A DNA stretch of 64,000 nt from Noviherbaspirillum soli (GCF_015352955.1 NZ_JACYOX010000011.1:62001-126000); one strand, 5' to 3'; shown: positions 43,417-52,525, counted from the stretch's first letter. Notes: generated by a model from the letters alone, not told the origin. Translations and numbers: made by a program.

Positions 43417-43810
43417 GATCATTCGTCAATACGACCCGAGCGAACCGCAGAGGCGCATAACAATGGAAATCAAGGAAGAGAATTGCCCTGGTTTTCTTGA
43501 ATTTCTCTCTCAGCTTCCTTACGGCCACGAATCTTCGTTACTCCGTGCAGTTACCTATCAGTGGTTCCTTGAGCATCAAGGCAATTTGGACCAGGCCATT
43601 GCGAACGCACTTTGCGGCCTTGGCGGACGCCCTGACAACAGGCTCCCCAAAGGAGTACAGCGGGAAGTATTGAATTTGCGTCAGACAGTTGCAAAGAAAA
43701 AGCATCAGGCAGTCAAAGCGCGGCCCGTATCGCCGGCGCCACGGGTGAAGCGTTCAACCACCCAGACGTCGCCCGGCAAAAAGAGCGCGGCACGCACAGG
43801 CAAATTTTAA
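43409..43810 (+). CDS. ParR-like ribbon-helix-helix protein, paralogue 1
   Basis: 133 aa. The N-terminal 60 residues (MARIIRQYDPSEPQRRITME, then CPGFLEFLSQLPYGHESSLLRAVTYQWFL) have the strand-helix-helix layout of ParR: a basic strand RRITMEI, a helix, then an LP-turn followed by LLRAVTYQ. The tail is basic and Ala/Ser/Lys-rich. It overlaps parM by 8 bp and is followed after 10 bp by a paralogue. By position and fold it should bind the centromere and couple it to ParM filaments (inference). Confidence 0.72.
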   Translation: MARIIRQYDPSEPQRRITMEIKEENCPGFLEFLSQLPYGHESSLLRAVTYQWFLEHQGNLDQAIANALCGLGGRPDNRLPKGVQREVLNLRQTVAKKKHQAVKARPVSPAPRVKRSTTQTSPGKKSAARTGKF

Positions 43811-43820
43811 GGAGTGATCC

Positions 43821-44432
43821 ATGGCGCGGTACATCAAACAGTTCGACCCCGAAGAAACGCACCGGCGAATTGCTGTGGACATTCAAGAAGCGCACTGCCC
43901 TGGCTTGCTGGAGTTTCTGTCGACTTTGCCGTTTGGCTACGAAGGACCAGGCCTGCGTGCCATCGTTTATCAATGGTTCCTGGCGCGCGAGGCAGAGGGT
44001 ACGCTACACGACGCGTTCGAATCTGTTGTAAGCGGCCCGGGCGGACTTTCAGGCACTCGTCAGCTTAAAAAGAAAGCTCAAACAACACGTCGGCCATCGA
44101 CAAGACCGTTAGCCCAGCCAGCCAAACCCAAGCGCGCGCTGCGCGCTACTCAAGAAGAAACGACACCCGCCGTTTCGTCAACGAGGGATGCCGCTGGCGA
44201 ACCAGAGCCTTCGCAGTCCGTGGACGTGCCCAGCGTTGGCCAGTCGCTACCGCCCCCTCGGGAACCTGCCGTCCTACAGCAACCAACTGATATAGCCATT
44301 TCACCTCCCTCAAGCGTCCATGCGGAATCTCCTTCCGTAACGCCTATTGGGGAAGAAGGCCCAGTAGATCCCGACAAGATCACCCCATTACAGTATCAAA
44401 TGCTGATGGGGCTGGACACGATGTTTGAATAA
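43821..44432 (+). CDS. ParR-like protein, paralogue 2 with long tail
   Basis: 203 aa. Residues 1-60 match paralogue 1 (MARYIKQFDPEETHRRIAVD, CPGLLEFLSTLPFGYEGPGLRAIVYQWFLA). A long Pro/Ser/Thr-rich, probably disordered linker (about 70-180) follows, then a conserved-looking end DPDKITPLQYQMLMGLDTMFE. In known ParR proteins the extreme C-terminus binds ParM, so this terminal peptide is the likely filament-contact site and is absent from paralogue 1. AAGGAG lies before the ATG. Confidence 0.72.
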   Translation: MARYIKQFDPEETHRRIAVDIQEAHCPGLLEFLSTLPFGYEGPGLRAIVYQWFLAREAEGTLHDAFESVVSGPGGLSGTRQLKKKAQTTRRPSTRPLAQPAKPKRALRATQEETTPAVSSTRDAAGEPEPSQSVDVPSVGQSLPPPREPAVLQQPTDIAISPPSSVHAESPSVTPIGEEGPVDPDKITPLQYQMLMGLDTMFE

Positions 44433-44447
44433 GTATGAATACCATTG

Positions 44448-44476
44448 TGCGGCTCGGGTGCTCCTCGAGCCGTACG
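44448..44476 (+). terminator. Hairpin after the partition operon
   Basis: CGGCTCG/CGAGCCG stem followed by TACGTTTG. The T-run is poor, so terminator function is only possible. Confidence 0.4.
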
Positions 44477-44605
44477 TTTGATGCCAGTTTCATGCATGCT
44501 CCCTAGCCGTTAAATCTGAATAAATTACAACTTCGCTATACCTGATCCCCGCCCCTTCTTGCACGGTGGCCTTTTCATTCAAACGACATCCACTCTCTAA
44601 ATCCA

Positions 44606-45229
44606 GTGAAAACTATTCAGTTCAGCCTGTTGGCAGCGCTGGTTGCTGCCTCCATTTCTCATGCAAATGACTTCTCATTAAAACGTGCGGATGAAGTCCT
44701 CCGCTCCTTCGCAGGCAGTCGACCGGTTGCAGCGCCTGCTGGCCAGCAGATCGAAGTGGGTTTCTCGCCTAACCAAGGCGCTGAAGAAGTGGTCCTCAAG
44801 GTGATCAATTCGTCAACGAAGTCGCTTCGCGTCGCTGCCTATTCCTTCACATCGGCGCCCGTCGTCTCCGCCCTGCTTGCCGCTCACAAGCGCGGCGTAG
44901 AAGTCGCCGCCATTGTCGACTACCGGAATAATTTCGTCGAAGGCTGCGGCGATCGCGGCGCCTGCAAGGGTAAGCATGCCGTTGCTACGTTGGCAAACGC
45001 CGGTATCCCGGTGCGGGTGATCGACAAGTACGCGATTTTTCACCACAAATTTGTCCTTTCGGACGGCAAGCACATGGAGCTTGGCAGCTTCAATTACTCG
45101 GCAAGTGCAGCGACCCGGAATGCCGAGAATGCCATGGCGATCTGGAACAATCCCGAGGTCGTTGCTACCTACGCGGCAAAATGGAATGCCTACTGGTCCG
45201 AAGCCAGGCAGCCGCCTCTCGACTACTGA
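44606..45229 (+). CDS. Phospholipase D-family endonuclease (Nuc-like), secreted
   Basis: 207 aa with a Sec signal (MKTIQFSLLAALVAASISHA) and one PLD catalytic motif near 145: HHKFVLSDGKHMELGSFNYS, an intact HxK(x4)D. Single-HKD proteins of this size act as dimers; the closest known kind is the periplasmic Nuc nuclease of plasmid pKM101. It would degrade DNA in the periplasm. The start is GTG 44606, judged by signal peptide placement; the SD is poor. It lies between the partition operon and the DNA-processing genes. Confidence 0.88.
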   Translation: MKTIQFSLLAALVAASISHANDFSLKRADEVLRSFAGSRPVAAPAGQQIEVGFSPNQGAEEVVLKVINSSTKSLRVAAYSFTSAPVVSALLAAHKRGVEVAAIVDYRNNFVEGCGDRGACKGKHAVATLANAGIPVRVIDKYAIFHHKFVLSDGKHMELGSFNYSASAATRNAENAMAIWNNPEVVATYAAKWNAYWSEARQPPLDY

Positions 45230-45373
45230 TCTAACAGTCTCACCCTCCCCGGTTCCATCAGCGGACCGGGATATCTCCCCAAGTATCCCCCCTCTCTTAT
45301 CTTCTGGCGTATCTCATACCTCCCCTGTCAGGCCACCGCAAGCGGCCTTATTTCAACCTGTCAGGAGAAGCAA

Positions 45374-46501
45374 ATGGAAGTGCGTCAACTGGAACTCGAA
45401 GCATTGTGGGCCGCGCAGCCGGTCAAAAAGTTCAATCCCGATGAGTACAACGGATACGTCAACTCAACGACCTACTGGACCTGTATGTATCTGCAGCAGG
45501 AATCGTCGATCTATCATCAAATATAAAATTTCGTGGGAGCGAACCGTCAGGTATGCCCGACGCGCCTGTCCGCAAAATTCAAGGTCAAGCGCGTCCGGGA
45601 AGATAGCGATCAGAGCGAGGGGGTTCGGGGAAATGTGATCTGGATTCCGAGCTGGTCTGAGGGGGAAGTAAGCTGGGAAGAAGTCGCAGCGTCGTATGCG
45701 GATTGCCTGGTGGAGTCACATCAGCCCGTTCCAGAGGATGTATCGGCGCCAGCCCGTCAGGTCGCCGATCTTTCCCTGATCGAGTTGTTCGCGGAGGCCA
45801 CCACCGATGGCAACATCGTCCGGTTTCCTCGCAAGCTGGATGCGGCTGACTACCGGCGTGTCGATGCGGCGCTGACGGCGCTGGGCGGCACCTGGAACCG
45901 AAAAGTCACGGGCCACGTCTTTGGAAAAGATCCCACGGATCTGATCGAAGGGGTCATCAAGACAGGCACCTACGGCCGCCCGGAACGAACTGAGAACTTC
46001 GGGTTTTTCCCAACGCCGTCGGCGCTGGCCAAGGCGCTGGTCGAAGAAGCACAACTGGAGCCGGGCATGACGGTGCTGGAGCCGAGTGCCGGGATAGGTA
46101 ACATCGCAATCGAAGCCTCGGCAATCGTCGGTGCACATAACGTTCTCGTCGTGGAACTGCAGGCATGCAATATCGATGTCCTCAAGGGTCTGGGGTTTTC
46201 TCCGGTCCAGACAGACTTCCTGTTCTTTCAATCGGAGGATGGGTTCGATCGGGTCCTAATGAATCCGCCATTTTCGCGTCAGGCCGATATCGATCATGTG
46301 CTGCACGCATGGTCGATGGTCAGGGAAGGCGGTCGGCTGGTTGCCATCATGGCAGCAAGTGTCACCTTCCGCAACAACGCCAAGTCCGTCGCGTTCCGCA
46401 ATCTGGTCGAACGTCATGGCCGGATGTGGGATAACCCGGATGGCTCCTTCAAGAGCGTCGGCACCCAAGTTCGAACCGTCACCGTCGTTCTCGACAAATA
46501 A
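45374..46501 (+). pseudogene. Adenine-specific DNA methyltransferase frame broken by one TAA
   Basis: ATG 45374 has a strong SD (AGGAGAAGCAA). The frame runs MEVRQLELEALWAAQPVKKF ... YHQI, meets TAA at codon 51 (45524-45526), then continues in the same frame to 46501. The long second part has SAM motif I VLEPSAGIGNIAIEA (about codon 234) and the catalytic MNPPFSRQAD (about 296), the class of N6-adenine methyltransferases often found on phages and plasmids. GTG 45533 could restart translation (322 aa) but has no SD. Either a recent nonsense mutation, an error, or two adjacent genes; the shared frame favours one original gene. The catalytic part is whole. Confidence 0.8.
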
Positions 46502-46508
46502 CCAACCC

Positions 46509-46546
46509 GCGCCTCATCCCTTCAAGGATGGGGCGCTTTTCTTTTT
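46509..46546 (+). terminator. Intrinsic terminator
   Basis: GCGCCTCATCC/GGATGGGGCGC followed by TTTTCTTTTT. It lies 8 bp after the methyltransferase stop. Confidence 0.88.
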
Positions 46547-46657
46547 CCTTTTCTTCTCCCTTTCCCCGATTACCAATGGGCGTTCGACATTTCACAGGTA
46601 CCAGGCTTTCGCGGAGCTTGGCCGCTTTCTGCGGATTCAACCTATAGGAGAACATCA

Positions 46658-47656
46658 ATGACAATGCGCATCATCACCGGGCCGGAATCCATTCAGGGTT
46701 CCGCTGAATGGCTCGCGTGGCGGCAAAAAGGCCTCGGGGCTTCCGAGGCGCCGATCATCATGGGGAAGTCGCACTACATGACGCCGTACACCCTGTTCAA
46801 GCTTAAAACCGGGATCATGCCGGCGCCCAAGCCTAACCCTGCCCAGCTGCGCGGACATGCACTCGAGCCAAAAGCCCGGATCGCCTATCAGCAGCTGACC
46901 GGCAATGTGGTCGTCCCAACGACTGCGGAGTACGTCGAAGTTCCCATCCTCCGGGCGTCGCTTGACGGCATGAGCTTTCACGAAGACATGATCGTCGAAA
47001 TCAAATGTCCTGGGGCGGAAGCGCACCAGTCAGCCTTGAACGGCGTGGTTCCGGCATGCTTTGCAGATCAGTGCCAGCAGCAGTTGCTGGTGACCGGTTT
47101 GCCGAAAATGCACTACTACTCGTTTGACGGAGAAAAAGGCGTGCTTCTCGATGTCGTTCGGAATGAGGCCCGTATCCTGGAAATCATCACGGCCGCCAAC
47201 GCATTCTGGGATCACGTCATGTCCAGGACCTGGTCGACAGACGAATGGGCTGCCGCCGCAGCGGAATGGATCATGGCCTCACAAGCCGTGGAACATGCTG
47301 AAGAAATGGAAAAACAGGCGCGCGCCATACTGGTGAGCATGCTGCCGGGCGATCAAACCAAGCGTGAAGGCAGTGGCGTGTCCGTGACCAGGGTGACCCG
47401 CAAGGGCGCTGTGGATTACGATGCGCTGCTCAAAGCCAAGGGGGTCGGCATTGCTGATGCGGATCTGGAGTCGTACCGTAAAGGCAGTTCCGAGTCCATC
47501 AAGGTATCGGTGCTGAAAGAAGCAAAGGCATCGCCGGCACCGGTTGCCGCACTGGCATCGCTCAAGGCAGCAACACCGCCCATGTCCCCTTCTTCCGTCA
47601 AACCGGCTGTCACGGCCACGCAACCAGAAGACGAAGGGTTCATCTTAACTGTGTAG
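46658..47656 (+). CDS. YqaJ/lambda-exonuclease-type viral recombinase
   Basis: 332 aa. The family core is visible in order: WLAWRQKGLGASEAPIIMGK (about 17-36), RGHALEPKARIAYQQ (about 66-80), then the metal site ASLDGMS and IVEIKCPGAE (D near 108, ExK near 118-120), and QCQQQLLVTG. These enzymes trim double-stranded DNA 5'-3' and pair with a single-strand annealing protein in phage-type recombination. No annealing protein is recognisable next to it. The C-terminal about 60 residues are a Pro/Ala-rich tail. AGGAG lies 7 bases upstream and terminators flank it on both sides. Confidence 0.9.
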   Translation: MTMRIITGPESIQGSAEWLAWRQKGLGASEAPIIMGKSHYMTPYTLFKLKTGIMPAPKPNPAQLRGHALEPKARIAYQQLTGNVVVPTTAEYVEVPILRASLDGMSFHEDMIVEIKCPGAEAHQSALNGVVPACFADQCQQQLLVTGLPKMHYYSFDGEKGVLLDVVRNEARILEIITAANAFWDHVMSRTWSTDEWAAAAAEWIMASQAVEHAEEMEKQARAILVSMLPGDQTKREGSGVSVTRVTRKGAVDYDALLKAKGVGIADADLESYRKGSSESIKVSVLKEAKASPAPVAALASLKAATPPMSPSSVKPAVTATQPEDEGFILTV

Positions 47657-47661
47657 CACCG

Positions 47662-47696
47662 ACGCCACCGCTCGAATTCGAGAGGTGGCGTTTTTC
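47662..47696 (+). terminator. Intrinsic terminator
   Basis: ACGCCACC/GGTGGCGT stem with an inner CTCGAATTCGAG palindrome, followed by TTTTTC. It closes the exonuclease gene. Confidence 0.9.
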
Positions 47697-47778
47697 TTTC
47701 CATTTCCTTGTCATTCATCTCCTAGCACGAAGACACCGCAAGTGCCTTTGCCCTTTCTTTTTTACTCAGGAGATTTTA

Positions 47779-49362
47779 ATGAATGCTGTTTCCCTGCAAG
47801 TCAATGTGCCAAACCTGGTTCGCAACATGCGTTTTTCGTTTTCCAACTCGGTCAACGTGCTGTCTGAAATGATGCAGAATGCCCGCCGCGCTGGCGCCAC
47901 GATGGTCCAGTTCTCCTATTCGGAGGATGGGACGCTGGTGGTGGTCGACAATGGCAAAGGTATCGATGACTTCCAGAAGCTGCTTACCCTCTCCGAGTCG
48001 GGATGGGATGCAGAACTGGTGGCCAGAGAGCATGCCTTCGGGCAGGGCTTCTTCAGTGCGCTGCATAGTGGGAAGCATGTCACCGTCGAGTCGCGCGGCC
48101 GCAGGATCGCCTTCGAAACCGAAGCTGTTCTGCGCTTCGCCAGTATTGCCGAAGAACCGTCCGACTTCATTGGCGGCACCCGCATCACGCTGCAAGGCAT
48201 GACGCTGCCGAAAAAGAACGTGGTCGATGCGCTGACCCGCTTTGCCAAGGGTTTTCCCATCGAGGTCACGCTCGACGGTGTGCAGGTCGCGCGCAAGCAC
48301 GCCCTGTCTGCACTGGCAACGCTGGAGACAGCCGTTGGCCATATCCATCTGCGCGGCTATCACGACAGCAAACCGCAACTCACCAGCGGGATCGAGGTCT
48401 ATCTGCAGGGACTGCCCATCTACAATTCGGGCTTTTCCTGGGAGGACCGGAACATCGTCCACCTGGATGCGACGCAGTTTGACGCACGCATGCCAGACAG
48501 GTCGCAGCTGATCGACGAAAAGGAGGCAGTACAGTGCATCCAGAACGTCGTGCGCATCGAACAGGAGAAAATCCTGGAGGCACACAAGGCGGAAATGGGT
48601 TGCGAAGCCTTCGCGGAGAAATACTGGCATGTACTGCCGCAACTCGGCCTGTCCGAGATGCTGCTGGATATTCCGTATTTGCCAATGTCGGCGCTGGAGT
48701 ATGCTCCTGAGCCGGTGCTCAACAGGGATTGTCTATTCCGGTCGCCTGTTGTGGCCGGCATTACCCGGGAGTCTGTGGAGTCGGGAGAGAACGTCCTCTG
48801 TCTGGGATCGCCAAGCGAAGAAACGATACCGGTACACATGCTGGCGTATAAAAAGCGCTGGATGGTGGTGTCGAGTCTCCCTGCTGGCCACTGGGCGGAT
48901 CAACACCAGGTGGATCTGGAGGAAAACGCCGAAAAGGTCGTCGTTACCCTCAACGGTGATGAAGGCACGATGCAGATGTTTCAGGGCATGTATATCGATG
49001 CCAGGGTGCGTTTCTGCGACAGTGTGACCTTAACGCTTGATCAGCACGCCGTGACGTTCGATGACGAAGCGGTTTTCTGCGCATTTGGCGAAGTCGCTGT
49101 ACCAGCCAAAGCCAGCGGCTGGAACGCGGTCATGCAGGCCAGTTCCTATGTGGGCGACAACGACCAGTTCGAGGAAGACGATCGGGACACGGACGATCAA
49201 CACTTCCAGGCACTTGTCACGCTGCACCGCACGAAGGACCTCGGCACCGCTGTCAAAATGCTGTTGTCACAAGGCGGGGTGCATCGGTTCGATGCGCTGC
49301 GAGGTCATTCTTTTAACGTCATCGTCGATGACACTGGCAATCTGACGGTCACGTCAGTCTAG
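47779..49362 (+). CDS. HSP90/MORC-like GHKL ATPase, function unknown
   Basis: 527 aa. The first 180 residues form a Bergerat ATP-binding fold closest in pattern to HSP90 and MORC: N-box LSEMMQNARRAGAT (about 29-42), VVDNGKGIDDF (about 55-65), a G2 lid FGQGFFSALHSGKHVTVESRG (about 88-108) and GGTRITLQGM (about 137-146). The rest (about 190-527) has no recognisable domain and is not a histidine kinase, GyrB or MutL C-terminus. Prokaryotic MORC-like ATPases are often linked to DNA restriction or silencing systems. Here it sits between the exonuclease and a two-component pair, with its own SD (AGGAG) and terminator. Confidence 0.82.
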   Translation: MNAVSLQVNVPNLVRNMRFSFSNSVNVLSEMMQNARRAGATMVQFSYSEDGTLVVVDNGKGIDDFQKLLTLSESGWDAELVAREHAFGQGFFSALHSGKHVTVESRGRRIAFETEAVLRFASIAEEPSDFIGGTRITLQGMTLPKKNVVDALTRFAKGFPIEVTLDGVQVARKHALSALATLETAVGHIHLRGYHDSKPQLTSGIEVYLQGLPIYNSGFSWEDRNIVHLDATQFDARMPDRSQLIDEKEAVQCIQNVVRIEQEKILEAHKAEMGCEAFAEKYWHVLPQLGLSEMLLDIPYLPMSALEYAPEPVLNRDCLFRSPVVAGITRESVESGENVLCLGSPSEETIPVHMLAYKKRWMVVSSLPAGHWADQHQVDLEENAEKVVVTLNGDEGTMQMFQGMYIDARVRFCDSVTLTLDQHAVTFDDEAVFCAFGEVAVPAKASGWNAVMQASSYVGDNDQFEEDDRDTDDQHFQALVTLHRTKDLGTAVKMLLSQGGVHRFDALRGHSFNVIVDDTGNLTVTSV

Positions 49363-49379
49363 CCAGCCCTGAAGTAGCA

Positions 49380-49412
49380 AGCCCACCATGTTTTCATGGT
49401 GGGCTTTTTTTC
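49380..49412 (+). terminator. Intrinsic terminator
   Basis: AGCCCACCATG-TTTT-CATGGTGGGCT followed by TTTTTTTC; a perfect 11-bp stem. Confidence 0.93.
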
Positions 49413-49463
49413 GTCTGATATGGCACGCGCGCCATCGGCCCCGGCTTGAAGCACTGCTCAGCC

Positions 49464-49718
49464 TTAGATTGCTGCTGCAGTGGTATCGACCAGGCGCTCG
49501 TAATTCGGGATGACTTTGCGCACATCGTCCAGCGAGGTCGCGTTCTGCATTTCCAGGAAAAGGCTGGCCAGCACGATCTCGGCGCGACCTTCCGGATATG
49601 ACAACAGTGCCTGCTTCAGCTTGCGTGCCGATGGCGTTGCCTGCCCACCAATTTTCGAGACATCAGCGTAGCCCAGCATGTCCAAACCCATTTCCACTGC
49701 AGTATTTGCAACAACCAT
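49464..49718 (-). CDS. Small hypothetical protein, 84 aa
   Basis: Starts MVVANTAVEMGLDMLGYADV, with GGGGAAACATC upstream; 33 extra codons of the longer frame were rejected. Helical and soluble (ARKLKQALLSYPEGRAEIVLASLFLEMQNA). Convergent with the ATPase gene and divergent from the response regulator. The family is unknown. Confidence 0.6.
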   Translation of the reverse strand: MVVANTAVEMGLDMLGYADVSKIGGQATPSARKLKQALLSYPEGRAEIVLASLFLEMQNATSLDDVRKVIPNYERLVDTTAAAI

Positions 49719-49909
49719 GATGTTTCCCCAAAAAATGTGTGTGTTTCGTGTGCGGTTACCGTTGTTTCTTCCGCGGTAACGAATAACGACATTTTGCCCA
49801 CGGGAAACATATGCCACAATATGTCTTTCGGCATATGCCGAAAGTAACTAACTGGAAATAGATTCGCTCCATACCACCTTTAGTTACAGTCTGTCGAATC
49901 GGGTACGCC

Positions 49910-50560
49910 ATGACGATCCTTATTATTGATGATCACCCCATGCTGGCGGCTGGACTGAAGTCCATGCTTGAGCATCACATCCCCGACTATGATTATTTGA
50001 CCTGCACGAACCTTACTGCTGCCAGGGCCATCCTGTTCGCCAAGGATGGTCCGGCGGTCGCCCTGGTCATTTGTGATCTAGGCTTGGGCGCGGAAAACGG
50101 CGCGGAACTGCTCACCTGCATGCAGGCATTTTCAGGGCCCAGAATTCCGGTCCTGATGATCTCCGGATTGGTGGAGCAGGCAGCCGTCAATTCCTGCAGG
50201 GGGCTGGGTGCAAAAGGCTATGTCTCAAAGACTGACAACACCGACGTGCTGATCGAGGCGATCCACACCGTTCTCGCTGGCGGCGAAGTCTTTCCTTCCT
50301 GGGACAACAATTGCACATCCCACTTTCTGGATCGTGCATTGAAGCTGACAGATCGTCAGCGTGCGGTGATGGATCTGGCGATCGCCGCGCTGTCCAACAA
50401 GGAAATCGCCCGTGAGCTCAACATCACGGACGGCACGGTCAAGAATTATCTGCGACAGATTTACGGCTTTTTGAATGTAAAGAACCGCACCGACTTCGGA
50501 GCACAGGCTACCAAATGCGGCTATATCCCACGCACGTTTCCAACCACTCACCGCGTCTGA
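49910..50560 (+). CDS. NarL/FixJ-type response regulator
   Basis: 216 aa. The receiver has the full phosphorylation set: acidic pair D7-D8 (LIIDDHP), phospho-acceptor D56 (VICDLGLG), Ser in MISG and Lys in GYVSKTD. The LuxR-type HTH is at about 145-205 (LTDRQRAVMDLAIAALSNKEIARELNITDGTVKNYLRQI). It ends 64 bp before a membrane hybrid kinase, so the two probably form one two-component pathway. No target can be named. Confidence 0.92.
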   Translation: MTILIIDDHPMLAAGLKSMLEHHIPDYDYLTCTNLTAARAILFAKDGPAVALVICDLGLGAENGAELLTCMQAFSGPRIPVLMISGLVEQAAVNSCRGLGAKGYVSKTDNTDVLIEAIHTVLAGGEVFPSWDNNCTSHFLDRALKLTDRQRAVMDLAIAALSNKEIARELNITDGTVKNYLRQIYGFLNVKNRTDFGAQATKCGYIPRTFPTTHRV

Positions 50561-50624
50561 CCTGTCTTTTCTTCGCCAGTTTCCAGCAGTTCTGTTTCCT
50601 GTCTGCGGAAACTGGCGGATCTGA

Positions 50625-52502
50625 ATGATCCCTCCCATGTCTACTTCCATCCTGAACTCACCAGGTGTGCGCCGTCTTGACTTCAATCTGCTGGTCGGTT
50701 TGCCGCAAATGCTCCTGTCGTGCGGCACGGCCACGGTTGGTACTCTGTTCATTTTCTGGGTAACCCAAGCCTACGCCAAACCGTCTGCTACGAATTGTCT
50801 CTCCGTGGTTTCCTGGCTATGGGTTGCCGCCAGCTTTACGCTAATCGTTGTTCGCAACTTGATATATGCAAAGCTCAAAAACACCCTCACGGGCACCGAT
50901 TCCGGCCTGAGCGGAGTGACGCTTTCCCCCGTCCAGAAGCCGCTAATAGAAGGCCAGCATGTTAATTTTGGCCAGGCAATTCCCCAACGTGCCGCGGCCG
51001 CGATTGCCTCGGGTCTGATCTGGGGCGCTGCAGGCCTGCTGTTCTTCAATGAGGTCAGCGATGAAGGACAACATTTCCTCCTGCTCGCGTTGGTTACGCT
51101 GACCTTCACCAGCATGCCGTCGCTGTATGCATCCCCGTGGGGGTTCCTGGCCCTCTGGGCGCCAGCATGGCTTCCGAACATACTCTTTCATTTTTCAGGC
51201 GACCATGCAAACGTGTATCTCGTTGCTGCATTGGTCACCCTGATGGCTGGCATGACGGTCTCCAAGGGCATTCGCATGGCACTGAGCCAGATGATGAAGC
51301 GACACAACATCTGGATCGACCAGGTGATGGCATCGAAGCACCAGGCGATCGAGACCGAAGCCATCGCCAAGGCGACGAAAGAGATGGCATATCAGCACAA
51401 GATGTTCCTGCTGGGTGCTGGCCACGACCTGGCGCAGCCGATTCACACGATGCTCAATTGTCTCGGCAGCTTTGAAAAGAGGATTGAAGACATGGAGCGC
51501 TTTGGCGGCCCGCTCAATTCGATGCGCACCGCCGCATCCGTACTGCAGCGGCTGTGCAAGGACATCATTCAGCTCGAACAGATTAATTCTGGGCTGCACA
51601 AGGCCGAATGCAAACCGCTTTCACTGCAGGTGATGTTTGAAAAAGTGATCGACCAGACCCTGCACCTTTCAAGATGTAAATATTTGACCGTGTGGAGCCG
51701 GGGGACGAATGCCGTTGTCAGGACGGACCCGTTCCTTCTGGAGCGAATCCTGCGTAACCTGGTGGAAAATGCAATCCGCTATACCCCGGCAGAAGGGAAA
51801 GTCATGTTGGTCGCGCGCAGCGCTGGAGACGCCATCAATATAGAAGTGTGGGACTCGGGCGCCGGCATCTCGCCGGCCACCCAGCAGCGGCTCTTCGAGG
51901 TTTTCGAGCGAGGTGACAATCCCGGTCCGCAAAAGGGATTCGGTCTTGGCCTGTCCATCGTCAAAGGCCTGGCCACATCGATCGGTGGCGCCATCACAGT
52001 AAAGTCCATTCCGGGCAAGGGAACGCGATTCAGGCTCTCGCTGCCAAAAGCGGAGATCGGCAGTGCAGAACTGGAAGCCGTCGAAACCTCCCCGCTCCTT
52101 CCATCAATCAACGGGATGTGGATTACCCTGATCGAGGATAACGACAACCTCAGGACTTCACTGGTGGACTACCTGCGCCTGGAAGGGGCAGTTGTCCTCG
52201 CCGCCAAAGACTCAGCCGGCATGGTCTCCCAACTCAAGGAATGCAACGAGCGCATCGACATCCTGATCACCGACTGGAACCTTCGCGGCGAGACAGGAGA
52301 AGACACATTCAGGAAACTGCTGAGCGAAGTGCCGGGCTTCTATCCGATGTGGATCGTCATCAGCGCAGCCATTCATCCAGAAAAGGCAGGAGAGATACAG
52401 GCACGCGGAGTGCCGGTCCTGAACAAGCCAGTCGAGCCTACTGTCCTGCGGGATGAAATCGCCAGGCGCCGCAACCTGTCGATGAACCCGGAGCACCCAT
52501 AG
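50625..52502 (+). CDS. Membrane hybrid histidine kinase with C-terminal receiver
   Basis: Up to 625 aa (ATG 50625; ATG 50637 is the alternative). The N-terminal about 200 residues hold five or six hydrophobic helices with no large periplasmic loop, so sensing may occur in or at the membrane. Then come the H-box GAGHDLAQPIHTML, the HATPase domain (N-box NLVENAIRYTP, DSGAGI, GFGLGLSIVKG) and a receiver (about 500-620) with the acidic pair LIEDND and acceptor Asp in ILITDWNLRG. Partner of the NarL-type regulator directly upstream. Confidence 0.92.
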   Translation: MIPPMSTSILNSPGVRRLDFNLLVGLPQMLLSCGTATVGTLFIFWVTQAYAKPSATNCLSVVSWLWVAASFTLIVVRNLIYAKLKNTLTGTDSGLSGVTLSPVQKPLIEGQHVNFGQAIPQRAAAAIASGLIWGAAGLLFFNEVSDEGQHFLLLALVTLTFTSMPSLYASPWGFLALWAPAWLPNILFHFSGDHANVYLVAALVTLMAGMTVSKGIRMALSQMMKRHNIWIDQVMASKHQAIETEAIAKATKEMAYQHKMFLLGAGHDLAQPIHTMLNCLGSFEKRIEDMERFGGPLNSMRTAASVLQRLCKDIIQLEQINSGLHKAECKPLSLQVMFEKVIDQTLHLSRCKYLTVWSRGTNAVVRTDPFLLERILRNLVENAIRYTPAEGKVMLVARSAGDAINIEVWDSGAGISPATQQRLFEVFERGDNPGPQKGFGLGLSIVKGLATSIGGAITVKSIPGKGTRFRLSLPKAEIGSAELEAVETSPLLPSINGMWITLIEDNDNLRTSLVDYLRLEGAVVLAAKDSAGMVSQLKECNERIDILITDWNLRGETGEDTFRKLLSEVPGFYPMWIVISAAIHPEKAGEIQARGVPVLNKPVEPTVLRDEIARRRNLSMNPEHP

Positions 52503-52525
52503 ACGAAATGAACCCCTCCTACCCC

